From an uncultured Eggerthella sp. (GTDB lineage: Bacteria; Actinomycetota; Coriobacteriia; Coriobacteriales; Eggerthellaceae), in the NCBI GenBank assembly GCA_900540345.1, contig UQFK01000004.1, positions 1 through 64,000 of the forward strand: a stretch of 64,000 bases of DNA, in the 5' to 3' direction. This document shows positions 7,837 to 16,514 of this stretch, in pieces; positions within the stretch are counted from its first letter, which is position 1; each line of letters opens with the position of its first letter. The translations under genes were made by a program, and so were the position numbers. The notes under the pieces were generated by a model. The model did no database searches. It was not told where the DNA came from and was given only the letters and a program-made list of their open reading frames with translations.

Positions 7837-8694
7837 ATGAACATTCACTACCCCATGAATCTCTCCGCGGACTTCGAGAGCATCGACGACATCGATCATC
7901 GATTGTGGCATCGTTTCCAACATCTGCAAATGCTCAACAGTCGCTACATGCGGATGGGAAGCGCGGGTCGCTTTTCACGTGGGCGCGATAGATCTCGCGG
8001 TCAAGGTCGCGTTTTGCAAACTCTCATGTTTACGAGCGATATCAGCCAGAAAGATCTTGCCCAACTCCTCGACATGCGTCAGCAGTCATTGGCTGAACTT
8101 CTAGCGAAATTAGAGGCAAAAGGGCTCATAACACGCGAGCAAGATCCTGATGATCGGCGCAGGCAGCTCATACGGCTCACCGATGAAGGACGCACTGCGG
8201 CAGAAGAGATGCAACCTGCTGAAGAAGATCGAGGCGACTTTGCTCTCTTCGATTGCTTGAGCGATGAAGAAAAAGGGCAGCTCGATATTCTTCTTGCTCG
8301 CATAACCGAAGGATTGGAAACAAATATGCATAAACACTTTGAACATCCACTGTCAGCTCGCAGTGGGCGCCATAATCACCACGGACAGAGCCGACATCAT
8401 TGTCGCGATGTTGCAGGCGAGCGCCCTAGTAGAAACAGAAAACACCATACCTCTACCGGACATGAAACATCTGATGAGAATATGAGATTCGGTGAATCAT
8501 TCCAAAGGGGCCATCGCCGACGCGGCGCCGCGGCGAAAGATTCGATCGGCGGTCCCCATCTTAAACATCAACTACAACGATCGGTTATTCTCGAAGAAGA
8601 ATCGATCGGCGTTGGTGATGCTGGATCGGTATGCGACCATAATTGTCGTCAGTGTCCGCTACGGGCAACGACCTCTTGTGTCAAACGGCGCTAA
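7837..8694 (+). CDS. MarR family regulator with His-rich linker and C-terminal Cys cluster
   Basis: The MarR winged-helix domain spans about residues 20-155 (QTLMFTSDISQKDLAQLLDM, then LEAKGLITREQDPDDRRRQL, the wing). ATG 7837 has AAGGA ten bases upstream; GTG 7828 is an alternative. The 285-residue protein is twice the usual MarR length: after residue 165 comes a His/Arg-rich linker (SGRHNHHGQSRHH) and, at the very end, CDHNCRQCPLRATTSC, four cysteines spaced C-x3-C-x2-C-x7-C. Such a cluster could bind zinc or an Fe-S centre, or act as a thiol switch. I considered a frameshift, but the tail stays open to a normal stop. The gene overlaps the convergent ADH-like gene by 4 bases. No cognate transporter is adjacent. 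Confidence 0.8.
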   Translation: MNIHYPMNLSADFESIDDIDHRLWHRFQHLQMLNSRYMRMGSAGRFSRGRDRSRGQGRVLQTLMFTSDISQKDLAQLLDMRQQSLAELLAKLEAKGLITREQDPDDRRRQLIRLTDEGRTAAEEMQPAEEDRGDFALFDCLSDEEKGQLDILLARITEGLETNMHKHFEHPLSARSGRHNHHGQSRHHCRDVAGERPSRNRKHHTSTGHETSDENMRFGESFQRGHRRRGAAAKDSIGGPHLKHQLQRSVILEEESIGVGDAGSVCDHNCRQCPLRATTSCVKRR

Positions 8695-9833
8695 AAGCCA
8701 GGAAACGACTCACTCTCACAAGCACGAACCATTTGTAGGTATTCCTCAGTCGTGAATTCGCGACTGCTCACTTTACTAACCGCATCAACGATCGCCTTGT
8801 CACTAGGAATCGTGCCGAGCTCCCCTAACGTGGTCGGCAGACCACCTGAGCGAAGAAGCTCCATGCACCGATCAAACGCGTGGCGGGCTGCATCTTCGAT
8901 GGGTGCATCTGCAGACGCACCCATCACATTGATAGCGAAATCACGTACCTCATCAGGATGGTGGCGCGCCGCAAAGATCAGCCAGCGAGGAAACACCATC
9001 GCAAGATTCTGACGATATACGGTTCCCATAGAGAAACGCAGCAGACCTGCAGCAGAGAAGATGCTGTATGTCCATTTGTCTTCTGTCTCGAGGCCAAGCA
9101 AACCGCTTGTTTCAAGAAAACTCGCCCACAACATGGTAGTACGCGCGTCATAGTTCTTGGGGTCGGTTAACAGAACCTCATACGCCTCAAGTACGCTACG
9201 AAGTGATGCTGCAGTAAAACGACGTGAGATAGCATTTCGATCACCAAAATAGCGATAGCCCGTCTGCGCAAGCATCACCATCGTCGAATAGGTGGTATTA
9301 CATGCATCGAGCGAAAACGTGAAGGGAGGGTAAAGCAGTGCATAATCAGCATAGACTCCCTGTATGCCGCCCTTATATCCCATAATGTCACTTACACCAT
9401 TAGCCTCAGAGCCAGTAGAAGGATAGGTCGGAATGAGCACGAGCGTGAGCTTTTCATCGTTCGATTGCTCTCTCAATCCGAGCAAAAAATCGTCGTAAGC
9501 ATCATGCACAGCGCAAAACGCAATTGCTTTCGCAGTATCCATTGCAGACGCGCCTCCCAATCCGACCACCACTTCTGCATCGCACGATCGGGCAAGCTCG
9601 ACTCCTTCTGCGATACGTTCGTAGGTACACTGTGAGACCCCGTCGAAATCGATAAGAACTGCATCTTCAGCGTCCAAAATATGGGCAAGTGTATCAAACG
9701 TGCCGTTCGCTTTTGCAGAAGCAGACCCACTCACCAACAACACGCGTTTGCCATGCGAAACAGTAGCGAGCGTCTCAAGCACAGCTTCGCCGCAAACCGC
9801 CTTCACAGGATTATGAAAGCTAAAACTACTCAC
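8691..9833 (-). CDS. Iron-containing alcohol dehydrogenase homologue, metal ligands apparently lost
   Basis: The 380-residue length and the nucleotide-binding motifs fit the group III (iron) alcohol dehydrogenase fold: VVVGLGGASAMDTAKAI near residue 88, corresponding to the GGGSxxDxxK motif, and PTYPSTGSEANG near 138. However, the regions that normally give the metal ligands (Asp and His in D-x3-H, and two further His) read DACNTTYSTMVML and FSMGTVYRQNLAMVFP, with no Asp/His in the expected spacing. It may use no metal, or have lost dehydrogenase activity. GTG start at 9833; the gene overlaps the upstream aldo-keto reductase by 8 bases, so they are translationally coupled at the end of the redox cluster. 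Confidence 0.8.
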   Translation of the reverse strand: MSSFSFHNPVKAVCGEAVLETLATVSHGKRVLLVSGSASAKANGTFDTLAHILDAEDAVLIDFDGVSQCTYERIAEGVELARSCDAEVVVGLGGASAMDTAKAIAFCAVHDAYDDFLLGLREQSNDEKLTLVLIPTYPSTGSEANGVSDIMGYKGGIQGVYADYALLYPPFTFSLDACNTTYSTMVMLAQTGYRYFGDRNAISRRFTAASLRSVLEAYEVLLTDPKNYDARTTMLWASFLETSGLLGLETEDKWTYSIFSAAGLLRFSMGTVYRQNLAMVFPRWLIFAARHHPDEVRDFAINVMGASADAPIEDAARHAFDRCMELLRSGGLPTTLGELGTIPSDKAIVDAVSKVSSREFTTEEYLQMVRACESESFPGF

Positions 9834-10836
9834 TTGCTCTCTCCTTCACTACGGTGCCTCCATATACTTCCAGATCGCCCATCAATGCAAGAGCAGAATC
9901 AATGTGGTCGATCTCTCTTTGAGAAAGCACCACGTCTGCTGCGCCAAGATTCTCTTCAAGTCGTGCTCGCTTACGCGTACCAGGAATCGGAACAATAAAG
10001 GGCTCTTTCGCGAGCATCCATGCAAGCGAGATCTGCGCCACGGTGGCATCATGCTCTTGGGCAAGATCCTCGAGCATCAAAAGAAGTTTCTCGTTCTTCT
10101 CTAGCGCTCGCTCAGAGAATTGCGGCATCTCGACACGATAATCCTCCCCATTCTGCTCGAATGCGCGGCGATCACGATACTTCCCCGACAAAAAGCCATT
10201 CGCGAGCGGGCTGAATGCCATATAGCCAACCCCCAATTCAGCACACACTTTGAAGAGGGGTTCATACCAACGCGCCATCATGGAATAACGATTTTGGATC
10301 GTCGTGACAGGGCAAATGGCATGCGCACGACGGATCGTCTCCTCATCAACCTCGGAAAGGCCCCATCCTAAGATCTTTCCCTCTTTGATGAGCTCAGACA
10401 TAACACCAGCAACCTCTTCAACTGCAACGCACGTATCTTGCCGATGCTGCAGATAGATATCGATATGGTCGGTTCGCAGGCGCTTGAGCGATCCTTCGAT
10501 CGACTTACGAATGGTCTCAGGTCGTGAATCAGCAAACACCGAATGGTTGATACGTCCGTCATTCCAATCGAACGACAATCCGAATTTCGTGGTAATGCGC
10601 ACCTTATCACGATAAGGCGCGAGTGCCTCTCCTACTAGCTCCTCGTTCTCGTGCGGATCGCGCTGTGTCCCATAACATTCTGCAGTGTCAAAGAGCGTAC
10701 ATCCCAGATCGACCGCATGAGCTATCAACTCGCGCATTTCTTTCTTGTCAGCTGGCTTACCGTATGCATGGCTCATCCCCATACAACCAAGTCCGATGTC
10801 AGAAACTTCAAGAGCTCCAAGCTTTCTATACCTCAT
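9826..10836 (-). CDS. Aldo/keto reductase (AKR13/YakC-like)
   Basis: A 336-residue NADPH-dependent TIM-barrel oxidoreductase. Motifs are VSDIGLGCMGMSHAYG near residue 11, FDTAECYG (catalytic Asp and Tyr), KFGLSFDW (Lys), DIYLQHRQD (His), and IPGTRKRARLEENLGA near 287 for cofactor binding. The ATG at 10836 is preferred over 10848, since GGAG lies correctly only for the inner start. It resembles AKRs annotated as pyridoxal or general aldehyde reductases; the substrate is not readable. It precedes the ADH homologue with an 8-base overlap and follows the FMN reductase by 125 bases, so an internal promoter is possible. Confidence 0.92.
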   Translation of the reverse strand: MRYRKLGALEVSDIGLGCMGMSHAYGKPADKKEMRELIAHAVDLGCTLFDTAECYGTQRDPHENEELVGEALAPYRDKVRITTKFGLSFDWNDGRINHSVFADSRPETIRKSIEGSLKRLRTDHIDIYLQHRQDTCVAVEEVAGVMSELIKEGKILGWGLSEVDEETIRRAHAICPVTTIQNRYSMMARWYEPLFKVCAELGVGYMAFSPLANGFLSGKYRDRRAFEQNGEDYRVEMPQFSERALEKNEKLLLMLEDLAQEHDATVAQISLAWMLAKEPFIVPIPGTRKRARLEENLGAADVVLSQREIDHIDSALALMGDLEVYGGTVVKERASE

Positions 10837-10961
10837 TCTTAACTCCATTTGTACCTACTAGAGCGCAACCGCGCCTTCGACCTAACCCTGTGCTGGCATG
10901 TCTTGTTTTATATCAATCCCCTGATCAAAACTCGGATATCCAGGTCGTAGCAACTACTCAA

Positions 10962-11411
10962 CTAGAGCGTTTGAGCGAGCTTCCGAGCTTCGCGTGCATT
11001 GGTGGCCATCCCCATATACCTCGCCCCATAGAGGTTTGCGAATCGGCCCATCGTATAGTTGCCGCGCTCAAGCATCTCTTGTGTGGGTGCTGCTCCTTGG
11101 AACAAGAAATAGACCTTCTTGTTCGCAAAACCGCCTTCGGGCACCGGACCATAACAACGATCAAGTAGATTGCGCAGCATACCGGAAAGATCGTGCCAAT
11201 AAACAGGCGATCCAAAAACCAATACATCGGCGGCCTTCATCTTGGCTAACACCTCGTCGAACTGGTCGTCATCAAAGTGCTGGCCATAGTCATAGACCTT
11301 CATATCACCAAGCTGTACAACCTCGTAGCTATGACCATCGAGCAACATCGATGCGAGTTGCGCGGTATTACCCTCATGTTCTGCACTTCCATTGATGAAT
11401 AATATGGACAT
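10962..11411 (-). CDS. Flavodoxin-fold NAD(P)H-dependent FMN reductase
   Basis: A 149-residue cytoplasmic flavodoxin-fold protein. The first strand and phosphate loop read MSILFINGSAEHEGNTAQLA, and the second FMN contact is ADVLVFGSPVYWHDLSGMLRN near residue 65, typical of NADPH-dependent FMN reductases and multimeric flavodoxins. No iron-sulfur motif is present. GGGGACGGAG precedes the ATG. It lies between the exported flavodoxin (84 bases upstream) and an aldo-keto reductase, and could supply reduced flavin for the cluster. Confidence 0.88.
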   Translation of the reverse strand: MSILFINGSAEHEGNTAQLASMLLDGHSYEVVQLGDMKVYDYGQHFDDDQFDEVLAKMKAADVLVFGSPVYWHDLSGMLRNLLDRCYGPVPEGGFANKKVYFLFQGAAPTQEMLERGNYTMGRFANLYGARYMGMATNAREARKLAQTL

Positions 11412-11495
11412 CTCCGTCCCCTTCTTTCTTCTTCATGTTCTGCATAGCTCTTTCAACTGTGCTCCTGGTGTTGAAAAAGCTCAAACTAACTGCTT

Positions 11496-12134
11496 TTATA
11501 GATCAAGGCTTTCCACCCATTCGCGTACTTCCTCTTCACGAGGATGGCTCGCAAATCGCATGCCGTCTTCCCAATTGCCAGAATCTGCCGCATGGGCAAG
11601 ATTAGTTGCACTATTCCCAAGACCCGATGAAGTCGAGGTGCAGAATGGAATGATCGTCTTGCCCGTAAAGTCGTTGCCCTCAACAAAACCATCCACGGGC
11701 CATGCAGCTATAGCCCACCAGATGGGATAACCGATCAGTACGGTGTCATAGCGATCGAACTCATCAGGTGTCACCTGCACAAGAGAAACCGAGCGCTTTG
11801 ACTCATCTTCGTGTTCGATATTCACACGACTATCATCAACCGTCCAATCAAGATCATCGACCGTGTAAGGGTCACGCGGTGTGATCTCGAATAGATCTGC
11901 ATTCAATTCCTGTGCGATCTCTTCTGCCACCGCCCGCGTATTACCTGAAGCAGAATAAAATGCCACAAGTATCTTCGTTCCCTCTTCGACAGACTCAGAC
12001 CCTGATGCTGTTTCGCTTGCTGTTTTGCTCTGCGTCGAACAACCTGTCAGCAATGCTGCTCCGCTCAACCCTGCAATAAGAGCAGCGCGCAAGAAGCTAC
12101 GACGCGTAAGTGAATAGTCTAGAGGCGTGTTCAC
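11496..12134 (-). CDS. Tat-exported lipoprotein flavodoxin
   Basis: The GTG at 12134 is chosen because AGGAGGG precedes it and the longer frame overlaps the upstream gene; the protein then has 212 residues. It begins with a twin-arginine signal (LTRRSFLRAA, residues 8-17), a hydrophobic segment and lipobox LLTGC near residue 31, so it should be exported folded and anchored on the outer face of the membrane. The flavodoxin domain follows: ILVAFYSASGNTRAVAEEIA near 55, DTVLIGYPIWWAIAAWPVDG near 130 and IIPFCTSTSSGLGNS. Tat export fits a protein that acquires FMN in the cytoplasm. The gene starts 10 bases after the aldo-keto reductase stop. Confidence 0.88.
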   Translation of the reverse strand: MNTPLDYSLTRRSFLRAALIAGLSGAALLTGCSTQSKTASETASGSESVEEGTKILVAFYSASGNTRAVAEEIAQELNADLFEITPRDPYTVDDLDWTVDDSRVNIEHEDESKRSVSLVQVTPDEFDRYDTVLIGYPIWWAIAAWPVDGFVEGNDFTGKTIIPFCTSTSSGLGNSATNLAHAADSGNWEDGMRFASHPREEEVREWVESLDL

Positions 12135-12144
12135 AACAGCCCTC

Positions 12145-12996
12145 CTAGTTCTTGCCCATGTCTGCAAGATATTGCACGGTCTTCGGGTCATAGTGACTGA
12201 AGAATTGGCTCTTTTCCTCATTGAGTGCATGGATCGCATCCATATCAGATGCATCGAGCGCAAAATCAAATACATCAAAATTCTGTTCCATGCGCTCAAT
12301 ATGGGTCGACTTTGGAATGACAACCACTCCCGACTGGATAAGGAAACGCAATGCGACCTGTGCAGATGATTTGCCGTGTTTAGCGCCTATAGCTACAAGC
12401 ACAGGATTTGAGAACAGATCGTTTCTTCCTTCAGCAAAAGGCGCCCACGCCTCGTGCACAACATGATATTCCTCCATCACCTTGTGGTCTTCTTCGCGCT
12501 GCATGAACACATGCGTTTCGATCTGATCGACCATAGGTGGAACCTTCGCGAAATTGCACAGGTCGACCAGACGATCCGGATAGAAGTTCGACACGCCGAT
12601 CGCACGGAGCTTGCCTTCCTCATACGCACGCTCCATCGCACGATACGTTCCGTAATAGTCACTAAGAGGCTGGTGGATCAACATCAAGTCGATATAATCA
12701 GTGCCAAGCTTTCTGAGCGATTCATCGATCGATGCAGCCGCCTTCTCTTCACCCGCATTCGAGATCCATATCTTTGAGGTGATGAACAGCTCCTCACGGG
12801 CAACATCGCTCTTCGCGATCGCAGCGCCTACCCCTTCTTCATTGCCATATGCCTGTGCGGTGTCGATCAGGCGATAACCTACCGATAATGCATCGCTCAC
12901 ACAGCGTTCTGTCTCGTTGTTCGGGACCTGAAAGACACCATACCCAAGCATCGGCATCTTCACACCATTATTAAGCTCTACATATTCCATTTTCAT
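12145..12996 (-). CDS. Aldo/keto reductase (2,5-diketo-gluconate reductase group)
   Basis: A 283-residue AKR5-like enzyme. It has NGVKMPMLGYGVFQVPN near residue 9, RLIDTAQAYGNEEGVG (catalytic Asp, Tyr), ITSKIWISN (Lys), DLMLIHQPLSDYYGTYRAME (His) and VVIPKSTHIERMEQNFDVFDF for NADPH binding. AAAGGAG precedes the first ATG; a second ATG at 12990 is nearly as good. It is the second gene of the minus-strand redox cluster, 39 bases after the hydrolase and 10 bases before the exported flavodoxin, probably under the divergent LysR regulator. Confidence 0.93.
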   Translation of the reverse strand: MKMEYVELNNGVKMPMLGYGVFQVPNNETERCVSDALSVGYRLIDTAQAYGNEEGVGAAIAKSDVAREELFITSKIWISNAGEEKAAASIDESLRKLGTDYIDLMLIHQPLSDYYGTYRAMERAYEEGKLRAIGVSNFYPDRLVDLCNFAKVPPMVDQIETHVFMQREEDHKVMEEYHVVHEAWAPFAEGRNDLFSNPVLVAIGAKHGKSSAQVALRFLIQSGVVVIPKSTHIERMEQNFDVFDFALDASDMDAIHALNEEKSQFFSHYDPKTVQYLADMGKN

Positions 12997-13035
12997 TCAC
13001 TCCTTTTCGAGCGTTCGTTTTTTGATTCCGACAGC

Positions 13036-14058
13036 TTATAGATTTTCGTTAAAGAACTCGACGAGCTTTGCCACCACTTGATCGACATATTCAGGCTTCC
13101 AATACGTCTCGATATGCTGGGCACCCTCGATCTCGAAAAGCTCTTTTTTCGGCGCGCCCGTTGCTTTTGCGAACACATCGACCGTCATATAGAACGTGTC
13201 GGCTTCCTTGCCCGCCATCATCAACAATGGGACAGAGATAAGGTGCGCTTGTGCAGCTGCATCGAATGCCGCGAGCTCAATCAGACTAGAAACGGTATAA
13301 GAGAAGCTCGATCCTGGATGCGCATGGGTCTTGCCATAATAGTAATAACCGTCACGGTAGAGAGGAAAAGGAAGCTTATCAGCTTCTTCAGGGGTAAGGG
13401 TTTCACACATATTCGGGGTGTAGAGAACTTCTCCGCCCTCAGCTTCCTGTTGACGCGCAGCCGCTGCTTGCTCTAGGCGCTCGACGATGGAATCAGTTTG
13501 ACTTGCACGAAAGCCATCGCGACGAACGATGCCAGAGTTGAAAAGAGAAAGCGTGGCAACAGCTTTGAAGCGCTTGTCCGTCTGTGCTGCCGCAGCAGTA
13601 TAACCGCCACCACCACAGATACCAAGAACACCAAGACGACTTGGATCGACGCCGGGATATACCGAAAGAATGTCGGCAGCACGATGGATGTCCTCGATAC
13701 GATTCGCAGGGATGTCGGTGTTGCGTGGTTTTCCTGAACTTTCACCCTGATACGAAGCATCAAAAGCAAGCGTGATATAGCCCGCAGCTGCAAGACGCTG
13801 CGCATAAAGACCCGCGACCTGTTCCTTCACGCCGCCATTAGGATGTGCGACCACGGCAGCTGGATAGCTTTTCGCTGCATCGTAATCTGCGGGAGTATAC
13901 ACATTAGCTGCTACAGTAATGTCACGCAGCGGATAGCTGATCGCATGAATATTGACCGCGCCTTCTCTGTTTTCACTGAGCGCTCCTTCATATACCAGAC
14001 CGAACGGATTTCCCTTGAAAGGCGTGAATTCTCTTGCGTTGAAAAGTCCTTTGTTCAT
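13036..14058 (-). CDS. Dienelactone-hydrolase-like alpha/beta hydrolase, first gene of redox cluster
   Basis: A 340-residue paralogue of the hydrolase at 982-1983. The elbow GICGGGGYTAAAA near residue 156 again carries cysteine as nucleophile. PAAVVAHPNGGVKEQ near 66 is the oxyanion strand, LLMMAGKEADTF the acid strand and GAQHIETYW the catalytic His. The family is often found next to aldo-keto reductases, flavodoxins and LysR genes, as it is here, but substrates are unknown. ATG 14058 is preceded by AAAGAGACG. It is divergent from the LysR gene with a 122-base shared control region. Confidence 0.88.
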   Translation of the reverse strand: MNKGLFNAREFTPFKGNPFGLVYEGALSENREGAVNIHAISYPLRDITVAANVYTPADYDAAKSYPAAVVAHPNGGVKEQVAGLYAQRLAAAGYITLAFDASYQGESSGKPRNTDIPANRIEDIHRAADILSVYPGVDPSRLGVLGICGGGGYTAAAAQTDKRFKAVATLSLFNSGIVRRDGFRASQTDSIVERLEQAAAARQQEAEGGEVLYTPNMCETLTPEEADKLPFPLYRDGYYYYGKTHAHPGSSFSYTVSSLIELAAFDAAAQAHLISVPLLMMAGKEADTFYMTVDVFAKATGAPKKELFEIEGAQHIETYWKPEYVDQVVAKLVEFFNENL

Positions 14059-14180
14059 GATCGTCTCTTTTCTTCTTAAGATTTCCTGCTTTATTTCTTA
14101 GTTTGGAACCGCTTCGAAGAGAAGTACAATGTTCATTGGTCAATTTAGATTGCGCTAGACGCATAGTGAAAGGGAGAACA

Positions 14181-15041
14181 ATGGAGTTGGAGCAGTTAAG
14201 ACAGCTTGATTCTATTGCGTCAAATGGGACGCTCTCGCGTGCTGCAGAAGAACTTCATCTCTCGCAATCTGCTCTCTCGCGCTCGATCCAAAAACTCGAG
14301 AATGAACTAGGCGCTCAGCTTTTCGATCGCACGAAAAACCGTATGCGCTTAAACGATGCGGGGCAACTTGTACTTCGGCATGCACGCATCGTCCTTTCAG
14401 AAGCGGCGCGGCTCGAAGAGGCGCTGGCCGAGCATGTTCGCAAGCAATCGACACTACGCATCGGCACGTGTGCGCCAGCTCCACTATGGCGCATGGTTCC
14501 CGCCATTGCAGAGAAAAAGCCCGAGCTCATAGTTGTTCCGAAGCTCACGCCGCTGAGCGACATCGAATCCGATCTGTTATCAGGAATCATCGATCTTGCG
14601 ATCTTGCCCTATCGCATGGATCTTCCGAATGTGATCGCCATTCCTTTCATGGAAGAGCATTTATACGCCGCTCTGCCACCAGAACATCCTCTCGCAAAAC
14701 AAGAAGAGATATCTCTAAGCGCCCTTGATGGCGAAACATTTCTCCTCTACCAGCGTGTCGGTTTTTGGCGCGAGATCTGCGAACGGCACATGCCGCATGC
14801 ACACTACGTCGTACAAGATGACTATCTCATCTTCTGTCAGCTTTCGCAGACATCTCCCTTACCGGGGTTTGTAACCAACGCTTCTGAGACCGAACGTTTC
14901 ATGGGTGATCGTGCCATCATCCCCATCACTGATGATGATGCGCATGCACGCTATCACTTGACCGTGTTGAAGAGCACTGAAGAGCATTGGGGGGAACTTG
15001 TCGGCTGGCTCGAAAAGCGACTTGCAACGCAAGATGTTTGA
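14181..15041 (+). CDS. LysR family transcriptional regulator
   Basis: A 286-residue LysR protein. The N-terminal HTH is LRQLDSIASNGTLSRAAEEL followed by LSQSALSRSIQKLENELG (residues 5-42); the effector-binding domain follows from about residue 90 (RIGTCAPAPLWRMVPAIAE). ATG 14181 is preceded by AAAGGGAGAAC; the longer frame from 14103 extends into the shared promoter region and is rejected. By position it should control the divergent hydrolase-AKR-flavodoxin cluster. The effector is unknown. Confidence 0.92.
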   Translation: MELEQLRQLDSIASNGTLSRAAEELHLSQSALSRSIQKLENELGAQLFDRTKNRMRLNDAGQLVLRHARIVLSEAARLEEALAEHVRKQSTLRIGTCAPAPLWRMVPAIAEKKPELIVVPKLTPLSDIESDLLSGIIDLAILPYRMDLPNVIAIPFMEEHLYAALPPEHPLAKQEEISLSALDGETFLLYQRVGFWREICERHMPHAHYVVQDDYLIFCQLSQTSPLPGFVTNASETERFMGDRAIIPITDDDAHARYHLTVLKSTEEHWGELVGWLEKRLATQDV

Positions 15042-15081
15042 TCGCCACCCGAACGAAACGCGATCAGTAAGCTTCTTCCAA

Positions 15082-15135
15082 CCGCGAGCACCGCTTACAT
15101 TTTGATAGCGAAGCTCTTTTACACTTCGCTCGCGG
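15082..15135 (+). promoter_or_regulatory. Overlapping inverted repeats upstream of CDF gene
   Basis: CCGCGAGC (15082-15089) pairs with GCTCGCGG (15128-15135), and AGCGAAG (15107-15113) with CTTCGCT (15124-15130). The two right arms overlap by three bases, so only one pairing can form if this is transcribed. A possible -10 TACTAT sits at 15145-15150, in which case the second dyad would be an operator at -35 rather than RNA. The function is open. Confidence 0.35.
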
Positions 15136-15198
15136 ACAAGTTCGTACTATGATCAATCAAGATCACGCGCAAAACGCGTCGCTAGAGAGGATTCGGGC

Positions 15199-16335
15199 AT
15201 GCCCCCGCTACAAGACACCACCACAACGCTCGATCCGAAGCTCCGTGAACGTAAGATTATCTTCACGAGCGTTATCGGCATAATCGGGAATGTGGTATTG
15301 ACCGTCTTCAAGCTCATTGTTGGCTTGCTTGCAAATTCGATCGCAGTCATCTTAGACGCGGTGAACAGCCTCACCGATGCCTTCTCTTCCATCATCACCA
15401 TCATCGGCACAAAGCTCTCGAATCGCCGTCCAAACCGCGAACATCCTTATGGCTATGGGCGTCTCGAATACATCACTTCCATGGCTATCGCTGTCATGAT
15501 TCTATATGCCGGCATCGCTTCATTGGTCGAATCGGTCAAGAAGATCATCTGGCCCGAAACGCTCAGCTACTCCGCCCTTACCATCATCGTTATCGTAGCT
15601 TCAGTTCTCATCAAGATCGCGATGGGAATCTATTTCAAACATGCAGGTAATGCAACAAATTCATCTCCGCTCATCGCTTCGGGAAAAGACAACATGTTCG
15701 ATGCGGTGCTGTCTGCAGGCACATTGCTCAGCGCAATTTTAAGCCTTGTATGCAATCTGAATATCGATGGGTTCATTGGTGCTTGCATCTCGCTGTTCAT
15801 CGTCAAATCTGGCTTCGATATCCTGCGCGATTCAGTCGACTCCGTCATTGGCAGACGCATCGACACCGACTACGCTCACCAGCTCGAAGCGTACATCGAT
15901 AGTTTCGAAGGTGTTCATGGTGTCTACGATCTTTCGATCGACACATATGGTCCTAACGAACGCGTTGGCTCTGCTCATATCGAAGTAGATGACGACATGC
16001 GCGCAAGTCAGATCCATGAGCTCACGCGAAAGATCACCATTGCGGTATACCAGAAGTTCGACTGCTTTATGACCATCGGCATCTATGCGCAGAACGCCAA
16101 GGGCGAATTCGCAGGCATGAAAGAGACGCTTCGAAAGATCGTGCTGGACCATCCCGAGGTAGTGCAAGTGCACGGCTTCTACGTGGATGCTGAAACCAAG
16201 ACTTGCTATTTCGATCTGGTCATCGACTTTGACCATGATGCAAAGAAGACCTCAAACGAGATCATCACGGAGATGAAGCATCATTATCCATCATTCTCGT
16301 TCGCTACGGTACTCGATCACGACATTAGCGGCTAA
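15199..16335 (+). CDS. Cation diffusion facilitator family metal exporter, Mn-type signature
   Basis: A 378-residue CDF protein with six membrane helices (about residues 20-205) and a cytoplasmic C-terminal domain. The metal site reads N-x3-D in helix 2 (DAVNSLTDAFSS) and D-x3-D in helix 5 (GKDNMFDAVLSAG). Among CDFs, an Asn in the first position and Asp replacing His in helix 5 is associated with manganese exporters (MntE-like), as opposed to the D-x3-D/H-x3-D of zinc exporters, so Mn2+ export is my inference. EHPYGYGRLEY after helix 2 is the family motif. AGAGAGGATT precedes the ATG. It is monocistronic. Confidence 0.88.
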   Translation: MPPLQDTTTTLDPKLRERKIIFTSVIGIIGNVVLTVFKLIVGLLANSIAVILDAVNSLTDAFSSIITIIGTKLSNRRPNREHPYGYGRLEYITSMAIAVMILYAGIASLVESVKKIIWPETLSYSALTIIVIVASVLIKIAMGIYFKHAGNATNSSPLIASGKDNMFDAVLSAGTLLSAILSLVCNLNIDGFIGACISLFIVKSGFDILRDSVDSVIGRRIDTDYAHQLEAYIDSFEGVHGVYDLSIDTYGPNERVGSAHIEVDDDMRASQIHELTRKITIAVYQKFDCFMTIGIYAQNAKGEFAGMKETLRKIVLDHPEVVQVHGFYVDAETKTCYFDLVIDFDHDAKKTSNEIITEMKHHYPSFSFATVLDHDISG

Positions 16336-16514
16336 TACGTTCGCATATCTGCAAGAAAGCAGCCGCACGAATTCTTGCTCTATTTCACCTGTTCAATGCG
16401 TTCGCAACCAATATTTGCGTCAGTTTCAAACTAGAATTGGTCGAATCAAAACTTGTTCTCACGTACGCTTGCTTTGCTCTATGATCGAAGCAGCGAACTA
16501 AGAAAGGGAATTCT

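Noticed and set aside
8340..8694. Frameshifted remnant gene after the MarR domain
   Set aside because: The frame stays open, ends in a compact Cys cluster and stops normally; no other frame in the segment gives recognisable protein.
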